From Agrobacterium rosae (lineage in GTDB: Bacteria > Pseudomonadota > Alphaproteobacteria > Rhizobiales > Rhizobiaceae): DNA of 64,000 nt. The notes below the pieces were generated by a model that saw only the letters and a program-made list of their open reading frames with translations, searched no databases and had not been told where the DNA came from. The stretch is from the NCBI RefSeq assembly GCF_002915175.1, contig NZ_NXEJ01000003.1, positions 1 through 64,000 of the forward strand, read 5' to 3'. This document shows, piece after piece, positions 8,217-17,136 of this stretch; position 1 is the stretch's first letter, and every line of letters begins with the position of its first letter. The position numbers were made by a program, and so were the translations under genes.

Positions 8217-8909
8217 TCAGATGGCGGCCGGGTTCGGGCCGATGCGCTTGCCGTGGCTGACGCGCTCGGCACCGCCGTGGACGTGGGTCACGGCGTAATC
8301 GATGCCCATGCCGTAAGCGCCGGAATGCTCTTTGACCAAGGTCGTGACGGCATCGTATGTTTCCTTGCGTGCCCAATCGCGCTGCCATTCCAGAAGTACC
8401 TGCTGCCAGGTGACGGGGACAACACCCGCCTGAACCATGCGATCCATGGCATATTTGTGCGCATCCACAGAGGTGCCGCCGGAGGCGTCCGCAACCATGT
8501 AGATTTCATAATCCGTGTCGTTCATGCAGGAGAGCGCGAAGGTCGTGTTGCAGACTTCCGTCCAAAGACCGGCGACGACGACCTTTTTACGACCGTTTGC
8601 GGCATTCTTGGCAAGCGCATCGCGGACGTTCTGGTCATCCCAGGAATTCATCGAAGTGCGTTCGAGAATGTCATTGTCTGGCACGACAGCCAGCAATTCC
8701 GGGAACGTGTTGCCCGAGAAGCTGTCTGTTTCGACAGTCGTGATCGTAGTCGGAATGTTGAAAATCTTAGCGGCCTTGGCAAGGCCTACGACATTGTTCT
8801 TCAATACCTGCCGGTCGATGGATTGCACGCCGAAGGCCATTTGTGGCTGCTGGTCGATGAAGATGATCTGGCTGTTCTGGGGCGTTAGAACCTGAAGCTT
8901 GTTGGACAT
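8217..8909 (-). CDS. Isochorismatase-like cysteine hydrolase (YcaC type)
   Basis: 230 residues from ATG 8909; the open frame continues 59 codons upstream but without signal or family similarity. The fold motifs are FIDQQPQMAF (Asp of the catalytic triad), a central KNAANGRKKVVVAGLWTE region and the nucleophile Cys in GLWTEVC. YcaC-like proteins are octameric amidohydrolases of unsettled substrate. It is the first gene of the operon running into xapX and the amidohydrolase, divergent from the LysR gene at 9125. The C-terminus includes THVHGGAERVSHG. Confidence 0.85.
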   Translation of the reverse strand: MSNKLQVLTPQNSQIIFIDQQPQMAFGVQSIDRQVLKNNVVGLAKAAKIFNIPTTITTVETDSFSGNTFPELLAVVPDNDILERTSMNSWDDQNVRDALAKNAANGRKKVVVAGLWTEVCNTTFALSCMNDTDYEIYMVADASGGTSVDAHKYAMDRMVQAGVVPVTWQQVLLEWQRDWARKETYDAVTTLVKEHSGAYGMGIDYAVTHVHGGAERVSHGKRIGPNPAAI

Positions 8910-9070
8910 TGTCGTCTTTCCTTCGATGTGTTGACTAAGGGAATGGAGGAGGGGAGGAGTTAAGTCTTGAAGGTTATGCCGACCGATTGTCTGAAAGTGA
9001 CATCGTGCTGCTGGCCTTCCTTTTCTGAGTTCGTTGTCTGGTGTGATTTGAAATTTAAACCAGTTGATCA

Positions 9071-9115
9071 CGCGGAAGAATTGCAATAATAATTGTCAAT
9101 GAATTGCGTTAGGTG
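9071..9115. promoter_or_regulatory. Candidate LysR operator in the divergent promoter
   Basis: AATTGCA at 9079-9085, AATTGTC at 9091-9097 and AATTGCG at 9102-9108 are spaced 12 and 11 nt, about one helical turn each. The block lies immediately before the LysR start (9125) and 160 nt before the hydrolase start (8909). That is the classic arrangement for LysR autoregulation plus activation of the divergent operon. Confidence 0.6.
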
Positions 9116-9124
9116 AAATAATAG

Positions 9125-10045
9125 ATGAACGACTATAAGGCGTTGCGAACCTTTTTGATGGCTGCGGAGAAACGCAATTTCGCGCAGGTCGCGCGCGAAC
9201 TGGATATGACGCCTGCGGCGGTGACTCGGGCAATCGCTGCACTTGAGGACGATCTCGGCGTTCAGCTCTTCGTGCGCACGACGCGGCAGGTTTCTTTGAC
9301 AACCGACGGCGCAATCTATGCGGCGCAGATACAGCCCGCCTTTGAGGCGTTGGAAAATGCCCGAAAAGACGTGATGAACACCCACAAAGCCGACCACGGC
9401 CGCCTGCGGATCAGCGCGCCCACATGGTTCGGCCAGCAGGTCCTGCCGCCGATCCTGTCCGTGTTCCGGGAGCGTAACCCAAAGATCAGCTTCGAAGTGT
9501 CCCTCGGTGATGGTCTGGTCAACATCATCGATGACGATTTCGATCTGGCGATCCGCATCTCGGCGGCACCATCGGACAAGTTCACGATCTGGCGTAAAAT
9601 TAGCGTGGTAAAGCGTATTCTTGTTGCGGCTCCGGGAAGCCGGTTTGCGGATATACAGCATCCAAGTGAACTGACGCCGGACGATTGCCTCGCCTATAGC
9701 GGGGAAAGCAGGAGGGAGAATTGGGCACTTTCCGATGGCAATGGAAGCGCCAGCATCTCAGCCGGCAGAGCGTTCAGTGCCAATAGCGGCGAGGTGCTCG
9801 CGAGCATGGCAGTGGAAGGCAAAGGCGTGGCATTACTTCCAAAATTTCACGTTTCCGGGCATCTGAGATCGGGAAAACTCGTCCACATTTTGGCGGAATG
9901 GACACCCCCGGACCTGTGGCTGACGCTCTATTATCCACCCTATCAAGCGCTACCGCCCCGAATTGCGTCCTTCTCGAAATTCTTCGAAGAGGAGGTCCCC
10001 GGCTTCATGGCTCATGATGGTGGTTGCGAAGTTTTGCAATCATAA
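9125..10045 (+). CDS. LysR-family transcriptional regulator
   Basis: 306 residues. The N-terminal winged helix-turn-helix (residues 3-60, including NFAQVARELDMTPAAVTRAI) is followed by a substrate-binding domain of the CrgA/DntR-like type (residues 90-295). Effector unknown. It is divergent from the isochorismatase-xapX-amidohydrolase operon. Very similar boxes precede this gene, that operon, the doxX-MFS pair and the alpha/beta hydrolase, so I infer it controls all of them. GGTGAAA serves as a modest ribosome binding site. Confidence 0.88.
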   Translation: MNDYKALRTFLMAAEKRNFAQVARELDMTPAAVTRAIAALEDDLGVQLFVRTTRQVSLTTDGAIYAAQIQPAFEALENARKDVMNTHKADHGRLRISAPTWFGQQVLPPILSVFRERNPKISFEVSLGDGLVNIIDDDFDLAIRISAAPSDKFTIWRKISVVKRILVAAPGSRFADIQHPSELTPDDCLAYSGESRRENWALSDGNGSASISAGRAFSANSGEVLASMAVEGKGVALLPKFHVSGHLRSGKLVHILAEWTPPDLWLTLYYPPYQALPPRIASFSKFFEEEVPGFMAHDGGCEVLQS

Positions 10046-10507
10046 AGATAGCCTCTGTCAAAAAACCAAATTTAGCTGTGATGACCGTGATTGTTGTGAA
10101 TCAGATTACGCCTGCAGCCGCCGCAGAAGAAGAAAATTCAACCCGCAGATGAGACTGCCCGTATTCCATGACGGCTTTTCCATCCCCGTCCCAAACATGG
10201 TACATCCGCTTACGGCTCCGCACCGGCCAATACGAAGAACAAGTATTTGGGTGGAATCAAAAAAATATACAAATATCGTCACTGAAACGAAGCGGGCGGG
10301 CGTTCGACCCCTATCAAAAGCATGGGCATGCCCTAAAAAGCGCAACACTCAGTAATGTTACTGGTAAATCATCGTCTCGCGTTGAAGCCGAGCGGCTGCT
10401 TCTTCATAAGAGGACCGAACTGGTTTTTGTGAGCTCAAACATTTAGCTACAAGCGACTGTTTGATGCAGGCGGCGAAAGTCAGCGTCCGCATTAAAGGAG
10501 TATTCAT
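10046..10507. other. Gap before gntP-like gene; candidate GntR-type operator
   Basis: No convincing gene in 462 bases. It is more AT-rich than its surroundings. ATGTTACTGGTAAAT at 10355-10369 matches 12 of 16 positions of the Escherichia coli GntR operator (ATGTTACCGGTAACAT as I recall it), which would fit control of the gluconate-type permease that follows. AAAGGAG at 10494-10500 is the ribosome binding site for the TTG start at 10508. Confidence 0.4.
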
Positions 10508-11887
10508 TTGCCGGAATTCGAACAGACGTTGTCTGCAGGTACCTTGATTTCCATAGCAGTGGGCGCGGTGGCGCTTCTGTTATTGCTCATCATCAAATTT
10601 CGTGTTCACGCCTTTGTGGCACTCATTCTCGTCAGTTTTTTGACTGCGCTTGTTACGGGCATTCCGACGGCAAACATTATGAACACGCTCACGACGGCCT
10701 TCGGCTCCACGCTCGGTGGCGTGGCGCTTCTCGTTGGGCTTGGTGCGATGCTTGGCAGGCTATTGGAAGTGTCCGGTGGCGCGCAGGCTCTGGCCGATGA
10801 CCTTATTCGGCGTTTCGGAGAGCAACGCGCGCCAATGGCTTTGGGAATTGCGTCTCTCTTTTTCGGCTTTCCGATCTTCTTTGACGCAGGCCTGGTCGTC
10901 ATGCTTCCGGTGATGTTTACGGTTGGTCGCCGTCTCGGTGGTAGCCTGCTGCTTTACGGCATACCGGTCGCAACTGCGTTTTCCTGCATGCACGTTTTTG
11001 TACCACCGCATCCAGGACCAGTTGCAGCATCTGAGCTATTGGGTGCTGATGTCGGCTTGCTGATTATCGTTGGGCTGATTGTCGCTATTCCCACATGGAT
11101 CGTTGCTGGCCATTTTTTTGGACAATGGATCGGGAAGCGTATCTTTCTACCTATTCCAGACAATGTCTCTGAGGAAAATTCGGTGGAAGGCGACGTGTCC
11201 TTGCCGAGCGCCGGTTTGGTGGTCGCGCTTTTGCTTCTGCCTTTGTTGTTGATCTTCATGAACACCGGGCTGGATTTTGCGCGCGCCCAAGAATGGGTCA
11301 GCAAAGACGCTGCCTGGTTCCAGCTGCTTCGGGCCATTGGTTCGACGCCGATCGCACTTTTGATATCGGTTTTGGTCGCTGGCGTCGTGCTAGGCCCAAT
11401 GCGTGGTCGAGATCCCCTGAAGGTTGAACGCATCGTGGAGTCCGCTCTTGGCCCTGTCTGCTCGGTAATCTTGATCACCGGGGCGGGTGGCATGTTTGGT
11501 GGTGTCCTTCGCGCCTCTGGAATTGGTAACGCGCTTTCGAGCGCACTGGCAGATATCGGGATGCCCGTGTTTGTTGCGGGCTTTTTGATCGCTACGGCGC
11601 TACGCGTTGCGCAGGGTTCGGCGACTGTGGCTCTCATCGCCGCCGCCGGACTTATCCAACCTGCGGTCCAGGCTGCTGGTTACCAAGGCATTGAACTGGC
11701 TGCTATCGTGATAGCAGTCGCATCGGGCTCTGTTATGCTCTCCCATGTGAACGATTCCGGCTTCTGGCTTGTTGGCCGGTTTTTCAACATGGATATTAAA
11801 ACGACGTTCAAGACATGGACGGTGATGCAGACTTTGGTTGGTCTATTGGGCTTCGCCTTGTCGGGGCTGATCTTCACCTTGGCTTGA
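10508..11887 (+). CDS. GntP-family gluconate/organic acid permease
   Basis: 459 residues, of typical length for GntP transporters, and strongly hydrophobic with about 12-14 segments. Family landmarks include GLGAMLGRLLEVSGGA near 80, FFDAGLVVMLP near 125, FVPPHPGP near 162 and SHVNDSGFW near 417. Such proteins import gluconate or related sugar acids with protons. The start is TTG with AAAGGAG upstream. There is no gluconate kinase or dehydratase beside it, so the exact substrate is open. Confidence 0.9.
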   Translation: MPEFEQTLSAGTLISIAVGAVALLLLLIIKFRVHAFVALILVSFLTALVTGIPTANIMNTLTTAFGSTLGGVALLVGLGAMLGRLLEVSGGAQALADDLIRRFGEQRAPMALGIASLFFGFPIFFDAGLVVMLPVMFTVGRRLGGSLLLYGIPVATAFSCMHVFVPPHPGPVAASELLGADVGLLIIVGLIVAIPTWIVAGHFFGQWIGKRIFLPIPDNVSEENSVEGDVSLPSAGLVVALLLLPLLLIFMNTGLDFARAQEWVSKDAAWFQLLRAIGSTPIALLISVLVAGVVLGPMRGRDPLKVERIVESALGPVCSVILITGAGGMFGGVLRASGIGNALSSALADIGMPVFVAGFLIATALRVAQGSATVALIAAAGLIQPAVQAAGYQGIELAAIVIAVASGSVMLSHVNDSGFWLVGRFFNMDIKTTFKTWTVMQTLVGLLGFALSGLIFTLA

Positions 11888-11909
11888 ACCGCGCCAATGG
11901 ATCCAAATT

Positions 11910-11955
11910 CGATGACCACTTTTCTCAAGGCCTGGCGTCAGAGTGGTGGTCATCG
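11910..11955 (+). terminator. Hairpin after the permease gene
   Basis: CGATGACCAC (11910-11919) pairs perfectly with GTGGTCATCG (11946-11955) across a 26-nt loop, 23 nt past the stop codon. The loop is long and no T run follows, so termination is plausible rather than certain. Confidence 0.4.
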
Positions 11956-12143
11956 AAACATTCAAAATGGTAATGTGCTCCAAGCATAAGCAGACCACCG
12001 CCAGGTGATGAAATTAGCCTATGAGAGGGACTCCGCCTTTTACGGCTTGTCGATCTGTGAACGTGAGCGCGAATTGCACGCATTGCTGATCAGGAAAGCA
12101 TCGTGTTAATCGACACCCTGCATTCTTTGAATATGGAATTCTA

Positions 12144-13418
12144 ATGACATCACGCTGGGGCTGGTTTTTTGCAAAAGTCGCGCGCCGCATCTGGTTCCGC
12201 GCGACATTGTTTTCCATTCTGGCCGTCGCCACCGCCTTGGTTGCCATCTTTGTCAGTCCCTATATTCCGAGTGACCTACCGACCCAAATCGGCGCTGACG
12301 CCGTTGACAATATCCTTGGCATCATTGCTTCGAGCATGCTGACGGTCACGACATTCTCTCTCAGCACAATGGTGTCCGCCTACTCGGCAGCCACCACCAA
12401 TGTGACGCCGCGTGCGACAAAGCTGGTGATGGAAGACAGCACGACGCAAAATGTGCTGGCGACCTTTGTCGGTTCGTTCCTATTCAGCCTTGTCGGCATC
12501 ATTGCGCTGAGCACCGGTGCCTATGGCGATCGTGGTCGGGTCGTGCTGTTTATCGTCACGATCGCTGTTATCGTGCTGATCGTCGGGACGCTCTTGCGCT
12601 GGATCGACCATCTCTCACGTCTTGGTCGCGTCACGGAGACCACGGAGCGGGTCGAAAAGGTGACAATCGAAGCTATGCGCTCGCGACGCCAGCGCCCCTA
12701 TCTTCGGGGCCATAAATTGGCCGATACCGAGGACATTCCAACCTCTGCAATCAATGTATTTATCGACAGAATCGGTTATATCCAGCACCTCGATATCGCC
12801 GCGCTGTCGCGCATTGGCAAAGATGCTAAGGCACGGATTTTCGTGCGGATGATCTCAGGACAACTGATCGATCCGACCAGCCCGATCGCATCAGTCGAGG
12901 GTATCGAAAGTGATGACCTCGAACAGACCCTTGGTGCCATCAGGACATGCTTTTCGGTCGATGATACCCGCTCTTACGACCAGGATCCGCGGTTCGGCGC
13001 GTCGGTTCTATCAGAAATCGCGTCTCGCGCCTTGTCTCCGGCGGTGAACGATCCAGGCACTGCCATTGATGTCATCAACCGCTCGCTGCGCGTTTTGGCG
13101 GTCTGGAATGAGCCGGTAGACCCTTCATCGCACGATGAAATCGAGTTTGACAACGTTTACGTTCCGCCAATCCTTCTTGACGACATTTTCGATGACCTGT
13201 TCACGCCGATTGCACGCGACGGTGCAGCCCTCGTTGAAGTCTGTCTTCGTCTTCAGAAGGCGTTTGGCATTCTTGCACGCTTTGATCAGTCCCGCTTTCG
13301 GGACAATGCCGTTCGACACTCCAAGGAAGCCCTTGCGCGTGCCGAACTGGCATTGACACTCGAGAGCGACAGGCAGCGGGTAAGGGACGTTGCCCACAGC
13401 ATCAAAATCGCGCAATAA
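12144..13418 (+). CDS. DUF2254 membrane protein
   Basis: 424 residues. Four hydrophobic segments lie in the first 150 residues (near 12-35, 52-75, 105-125 and 132-150), followed by a soluble domain to the end. The conserved segments of DUF2254 are visible: SSMLTVTTFSLSTMV near 70, and a late SRALSPAVNDPGTAID that is the family's clearest signature. Function is not established. It stands alone between the permease and nhaA. The ribosome binding site is weak. Confidence 0.85.
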   Translation: MTSRWGWFFAKVARRIWFRATLFSILAVATALVAIFVSPYIPSDLPTQIGADAVDNILGIIASSMLTVTTFSLSTMVSAYSAATTNVTPRATKLVMEDSTTQNVLATFVGSFLFSLVGIIALSTGAYGDRGRVVLFIVTIAVIVLIVGTLLRWIDHLSRLGRVTETTERVEKVTIEAMRSRRQRPYLRGHKLADTEDIPTSAINVFIDRIGYIQHLDIAALSRIGKDAKARIFVRMISGQLIDPTSPIASVEGIESDDLEQTLGAIRTCFSVDDTRSYDQDPRFGASVLSEIASRALSPAVNDPGTAIDVINRSLRVLAVWNEPVDPSSHDEIEFDNVYVPPILLDDIFDDLFTPIARDGAALVEVCLRLQKAFGILARFDQSRFRDNAVRHSKEALARAELALTLESDRQRVRDVAHSIKIAQ

Positions 13419-13484
13419 CCCCGTATCGAGCGCCCTGACGCGACGCAAAAATCGTCTGCATGGCCAGCCGGGATGCCGAAATGC

Positions 13485-14675
13485 CTATGGCTTTGCTCTA
13501 CGCCGTCCGGATATCAAAAGCACAGTAGCCCCCAGCACACCCGACAGAATCGAGCCTAAGAGAATGCCGATCTTCACACGATCCTGAACGCCCGGATCGT
13601 CAAATGCCAAAAGGCCGATAAACAGGCTCATCGTAAAGCCGATGCCGCACAGCAGCGCCGTGCCCGCCACTTGTCCCCAGCTTGCCTGGGCGGGAAGATC
13701 TGCAGCACCAAGCTTCACCAGAAGAGCCACCGTGCCGAGGACGCCGACCAGTTTGCCAAGCAACAGGCCGGCGGCGATACCCATCGTCAGGTGCTCGGAA
13801 AAGACCGACATGGAAATACCTGAAAACGATACGCCGGCATTGGCAAAACCGAATATTGGTACGACCACGAAAGCAGCGGGCTTGTGGAGCAGGTGCTCGA
13901 GCCTGTGCAGAGGAGATTCGTCATGGGCGGCCTCCGGCGTGCCGGGTGTCAGCTTCAGTGGGATTGTCAGTGCCAGAATAACACCGGCCAATGTCGCGTG
14001 AACGCCAGAAGCAAACACGAGAACCCAAAGCACCGCACCCAGCACAAGGTAAGGCCAGAGCGCCTTGACGCCCATCCGGTTGAAGATGATCAGATTGCCG
14101 ACCACGATGCCCGCGCCCGCAAGGGCCAAGATATTAAGGTCGGCTGTGTAGAAGATTGCGATGACGATGACTGCGCCAAGATCGTCGATGATCGCAAGGG
14201 CTGCCAGAAATATCTTGAGCGAGGCCGGAACCCGGCTGCCCAGAAGCGATAGAACACCAAGTGCAAAAGCGATATCAGTCGCGGTTGGAATGGCCCATCC
14301 GCGTAACGCCGCCGGATCATTCCAGTTGAAATAGACATAGAACAGCGCAGGAAACAGCATTCCACCCGCGGCGGCTGCGCCTGGAAGGATACGTCGGCTC
14401 CAGGTCGAAAGCTGGCCGTCCAGCATTTCTCGTTTGATTTCCAGCCCGACGAGCAGGAAGAAGACGGCCATCAGCGCGTCGTTGATCCAGTGTTGCAGGC
14501 TGAGTGGCCCGATGTAGATGTGAAGGAGGTCAAAGTAGGTTTTCGCCAGCGGTGAGTTGGCGGTGATGATCGCCAAAACTGCGACGACCATGAGGACGAT
14601 GCCACCAGATGCCTCTTTGTCGAGGAAATGGCGCAGAGTGGATTGGATGCGACCGGGTCTTGTTTCTGAAGACAT
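13485..14675 (-). CDS. nhaA: Na+/H+ antiporter NhaA
   Basis: 396 residues from ATG 14675; an upstream in-frame start at 14744 adds 23 polar residues and seems less likely. It is an inner-membrane antiporter exchanging two protons for one sodium ion. NhaA motifs are plain: GLEIKREML near 65, PTATDIAFALGVL near 120 and the paired aspartates in ALAIIDDLGAVIV that form the ion site. The C-terminal GIGFTMSLFIGLLAF is also typical. It converges with the DUF2254 gene. No nhaR-type regulator is adjacent. Confidence 0.95.
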   Translation of the reverse strand: MSSETRPGRIQSTLRHFLDKEASGGIVLMVVAVLAIITANSPLAKTYFDLLHIYIGPLSLQHWINDALMAVFFLLVGLEIKREMLDGQLSTWSRRILPGAAAAGGMLFPALFYVYFNWNDPAALRGWAIPTATDIAFALGVLSLLGSRVPASLKIFLAALAIIDDLGAVIVIAIFYTADLNILALAGAGIVVGNLIIFNRMGVKALWPYLVLGAVLWVLVFASGVHATLAGVILALTIPLKLTPGTPEAAHDESPLHRLEHLLHKPAAFVVVPIFGFANAGVSFSGISMSVFSEHLTMGIAAGLLLGKLVGVLGTVALLVKLGAADLPAQASWGQVAGTALLCGIGFTMSLFIGLLAFDDPGVQDRVKIGILLGSILSGVLGATVLLISGRRRAKP

Positions 14676-14959
14676 GGGGTCTCGCTCCCTTGTGAGAGGT
14701 TGATCGAAGTCTCCGTCAATTTCGGGAAGGAACCCGTGGCGCACGCAGCACGCGCCAAGACCTTCAACTTAGGGGAGGCGGTCTGTCTTTACTATAAAAA
14801 TCGGTCTTTCGTGACATGAAGTTTGCCGGAGAGTGCGCAAATGTCTGTGTTTTAGGCACCGCTGACTTACCGCAGGACCGTAGAAGGCTGTGCATGACCT
14901 TGACACTTCAGCCCTGCCATTTAGACCTCGCGACTATTCTGGAATTAGGGAGTGAGGAT

Positions 14960-15919
14960 TTGAAAACAGTGGCAACCATCTCGACGTTTGTCGGCAAGAC
15001 ATTCGCCGCCTGGGTCATTCTTTTTGCCGTCCTCGGTTTCTTTTTCCCTGACACCTTCAAGCAGATCGCGCCCTGGATCGTAACGCTCTTGTCGATCATC
15101 ATGTTCGGAATGGGTCTCACCCTGTCCGTGGATGATTTCCGCGAAGTTGTGAAGCGTCCATTCGACGTCACCATCGGCGTGCTAGGCCAATTCCTCATTA
15201 TGCCTTTGCTGGCCGTGTTGCTGACACGGATTATCCCAATGCCTCCAGAGGTCGCGGCTGGCGTCATTCTGGTCGGTTGCTGCCCGGGCGGTACCTCTTC
15301 CAATGTCATGACGTATCTATCGAAAGGCGATGTCGCCCTGTCGGTCGCCTGCACCTCGGTGACGACACTTGCAGCACCGCTGGTGACGCCGTTCCTGGTA
15401 TGGATATTTGCCAGCCAGTTCCTGCCGGTCGATGGCTGGGCGATGTTCCTGAGCATCGTTAAGGTGGTGCTGGTGCCGTTAGCTTTGGGTGCTGCTTTGC
15501 AGAAGGTGCTACCCGGCGTGGTCAAGGCAGCGGTTCCTGCGCTGCCGCTGGTTAGCGTCATCGGCATCGTGCTCATCGTTTCGGCGGTTGTTGGTGCATC
15601 GAAAGGCGCGATCGCCCAGTCCGGCCTGATGATCTTTGCAGTCGTCGTTTTGCACAATGGCCTTGGTTATCTGCTCGGCTATTTCGCGGCTAAGGCTACA
15701 GGGCTTTCGCTTGCAAAGCGTAAGGCGATCGCCATCGAAGTCGGGATGCAGAATTCCGGTCTGGGTGCGGCGCTCGCAACTGCTTATTTCTCGCCTCTTG
15801 CGGCGGTTCCAAGCGCCATATTCAGCGTGTGGCACAACATTTCTGGCGCGCTTTTGGCAAATTGGTTTTCGGGACGTGTTGATGGCGATACCGAGTCACG
15901 GCCGGATCACCGAGCGTGA
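14960..15919 (+). CDS. Bile acid:sodium symporter family transporter (BASS, PanS-like)
   Basis: 319 residues from a TTG at 14960, chosen because GGGAGTGAGG precedes it; ATGs at 14894 and 14816 are alternatives. Nine to ten hydrophobic segments are present. The BASS signature GCCPGGTSSNVMTYLSKGD falls near residue 105-125, and QNSGLGAALA near 265-275. Members move bile acids, pantothenate or ketopantoate with sodium; the substrate is not evident here. It is divergent from nhaA, and both are sodium-linked transporters. Confidence 0.88.
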   Translation: MKTVATISTFVGKTFAAWVILFAVLGFFFPDTFKQIAPWIVTLLSIIMFGMGLTLSVDDFREVVKRPFDVTIGVLGQFLIMPLLAVLLTRIIPMPPEVAAGVILVGCCPGGTSSNVMTYLSKGDVALSVACTSVTTLAAPLVTPFLVWIFASQFLPVDGWAMFLSIVKVVLVPLALGAALQKVLPGVVKAAVPALPLVSVIGIVLIVSAVVGASKGAIAQSGLMIFAVVVLHNGLGYLLGYFAAKATGLSLAKRKAIAIEVGMQNSGLGAALATAYFSPLAAVPSAIFSVWHNISGALLANWFSGRVDGDTESRPDHRA

Positions 15920-16244
15920 CGTTGTCTCATACACGCTTCCGGCGTTGACCTAATACGGGCCTCGCCAACAAGTGCGCGACATGCCAGTCACCATTAAGCG
16001 AGCCGTCTATCGCAACTCGAATTTAAAGCCTGGAAACGGCGTGGCTTCGATCTGTATCTTGCCGTATCCGGTTTTTGCAACTTCAGTATCTTGAGCGAAC
16101 CATTGTGAGTTTTCGTGTGAGTTTGATCCATTTTTCCGTTTGACCTTAAGTCCACTTACGCAGGATAAAATCCGCCATATTAGATGATCAAGCCGGTTAG
16201 CTTCCAATCAGGTGTAGTTAGATTGTATTGATTTAAGGCGGTTA
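15920..16244. other. Gap with possible coding relics
   Basis: 325 bases with no gene I can support. A minus-strand frame (16007-16207) has low-complexity direct repeats around CTCACACGAAAACTCACA near 16103-16124, a pattern often met in decayed integration borders. It has no start signal or recognisable family. No tRNA or terminator hairpin was found. Confidence 0.3.
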
Positions 16245-16997
16245 TCAGGAAAAGTTCTCCAGCACAGCCAGAAACGTATGCCGATCGCCCTGTCCCTCGG
16301 TTAGCCGAACTCTACCCTCAATGTCGGCGAGGTGATGGTCCATCAATTGCTGCGCCTTCGCTAGGTCTTTCGCCTTCAAAGCGGTGACGATCAAGCGATG
16401 ATGATCTGCACCGCAATCGTCCTTCCGCTCCTCCTCGTAGAGGGACATGACGAGGGAAAGCCGAGCGACGATTTTGGAGAGCATCTCTGTCATGACGGCA
16501 TTGCCACCAAGCTCCGCCAGCACGACATGGAACTTGCCGGATAGGACCGTCTTCGACTTTTCGTCGCCATGGTGATGGATGTGCTCTTCTTCGTCGGTCA
16601 GTTTTTCCAGCGCATCCAGTTGATCGATGGTGGCGCGGTCCATGACGAGTTCAAGGATGACATGTTCTAGCTTGCGACGTGCTTCGAACAGGGCTTTTGC
16701 TTCCTCGATGCCTGGCTCTGCCACGAAAGTACCACGGTTCTTTTTGCGATCGAGCAGATGGTCGCTCTCCAGAACGCCCAGCGCGCCGCGCACGACGGTG
16801 CGGCTGACACCGAAATGATCGGCGATTGCGTCCTCCAGAATCTTGACGCCTGGCTTAAGCGCACCCTCACCAATGGCTGCTGCCAGTGTGTTGCGAATGC
16901 GCTCTGTTACGTCGTCATTGGCGGTTTCGGCCGTATCCACCGGGCTGCTGGCCTTAGGTGCGGTCTTGGCGCTTAGACGTCGCCTTGTGGTCTTCAT
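16245..16997 (-). CDS. GntR-family regulator (FadR/FCD subfamily)
   Basis: 250 residues. The winged helix-turn-helix spans roughly 30-95 (LEDAIADHFGVSRTVVRGALGVLESDHLL). The FCD ligand domain spans 105-240 and includes metal-type histidines in the HHGDE and DHHRLI stretches. The effector is usually a carboxylic acid. It lies directly downstream, on the same strand, of the isomerase gene, separated by 139 nt, and probably controls the isomerase and amino-acid transporter operon at 17137-20148. Confidence 0.85.
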   Translation of the reverse strand: MKTTRRRLSAKTAPKASSPVDTAETANDDVTERIRNTLAAAIGEGALKPGVKILEDAIADHFGVSRTVVRGALGVLESDHLLDRKKNRGTFVAEPGIEEAKALFEARRKLEHVILELVMDRATIDQLDALEKLTDEEEHIHHHGDEKSKTVLSGKFHVVLAELGGNAVMTEMLSKIVARLSLVMSLYEEERKDDCGADHHRLIVTALKAKDLAKAQQLMDHHLADIEGRVRLTEGQGDRHTFLAVLENFS

Positions 16998-17136
16998 TGT
17001 CGTCTCCAGATCGGATCAAGCGATATGATTATTTTCATGGGAATATTCCTGCGTATATGCGCTTGATCGTAAAAATCCAGCTCGTCCCATGGTTTTTAAA
17101 GTTGATGAAACATGTTCTCGATGGAATGCGCGATCC

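Noticed and set aside
10168-10446. 92-codon plus-strand frame before the permease gene
   Set aside because: No family, no ribosome binding site and composition unlike its neighbours; I treat the stretch as non-coding.
14894-14962. Longer starts for the BASS transporter
   Set aside because: ATG 14894 and 14816 add polar, Cys-rich residues not expected before the first helix; the TTG at 14960 has the better ribosome binding site, though the upstream starts cannot be excluded.
16007-16207. 66-codon minus-strand frame in the gap before the GntR gene
   Set aside because: Resembles decayed repeat sequence rather than a protein; not enough to call a gene or an element.
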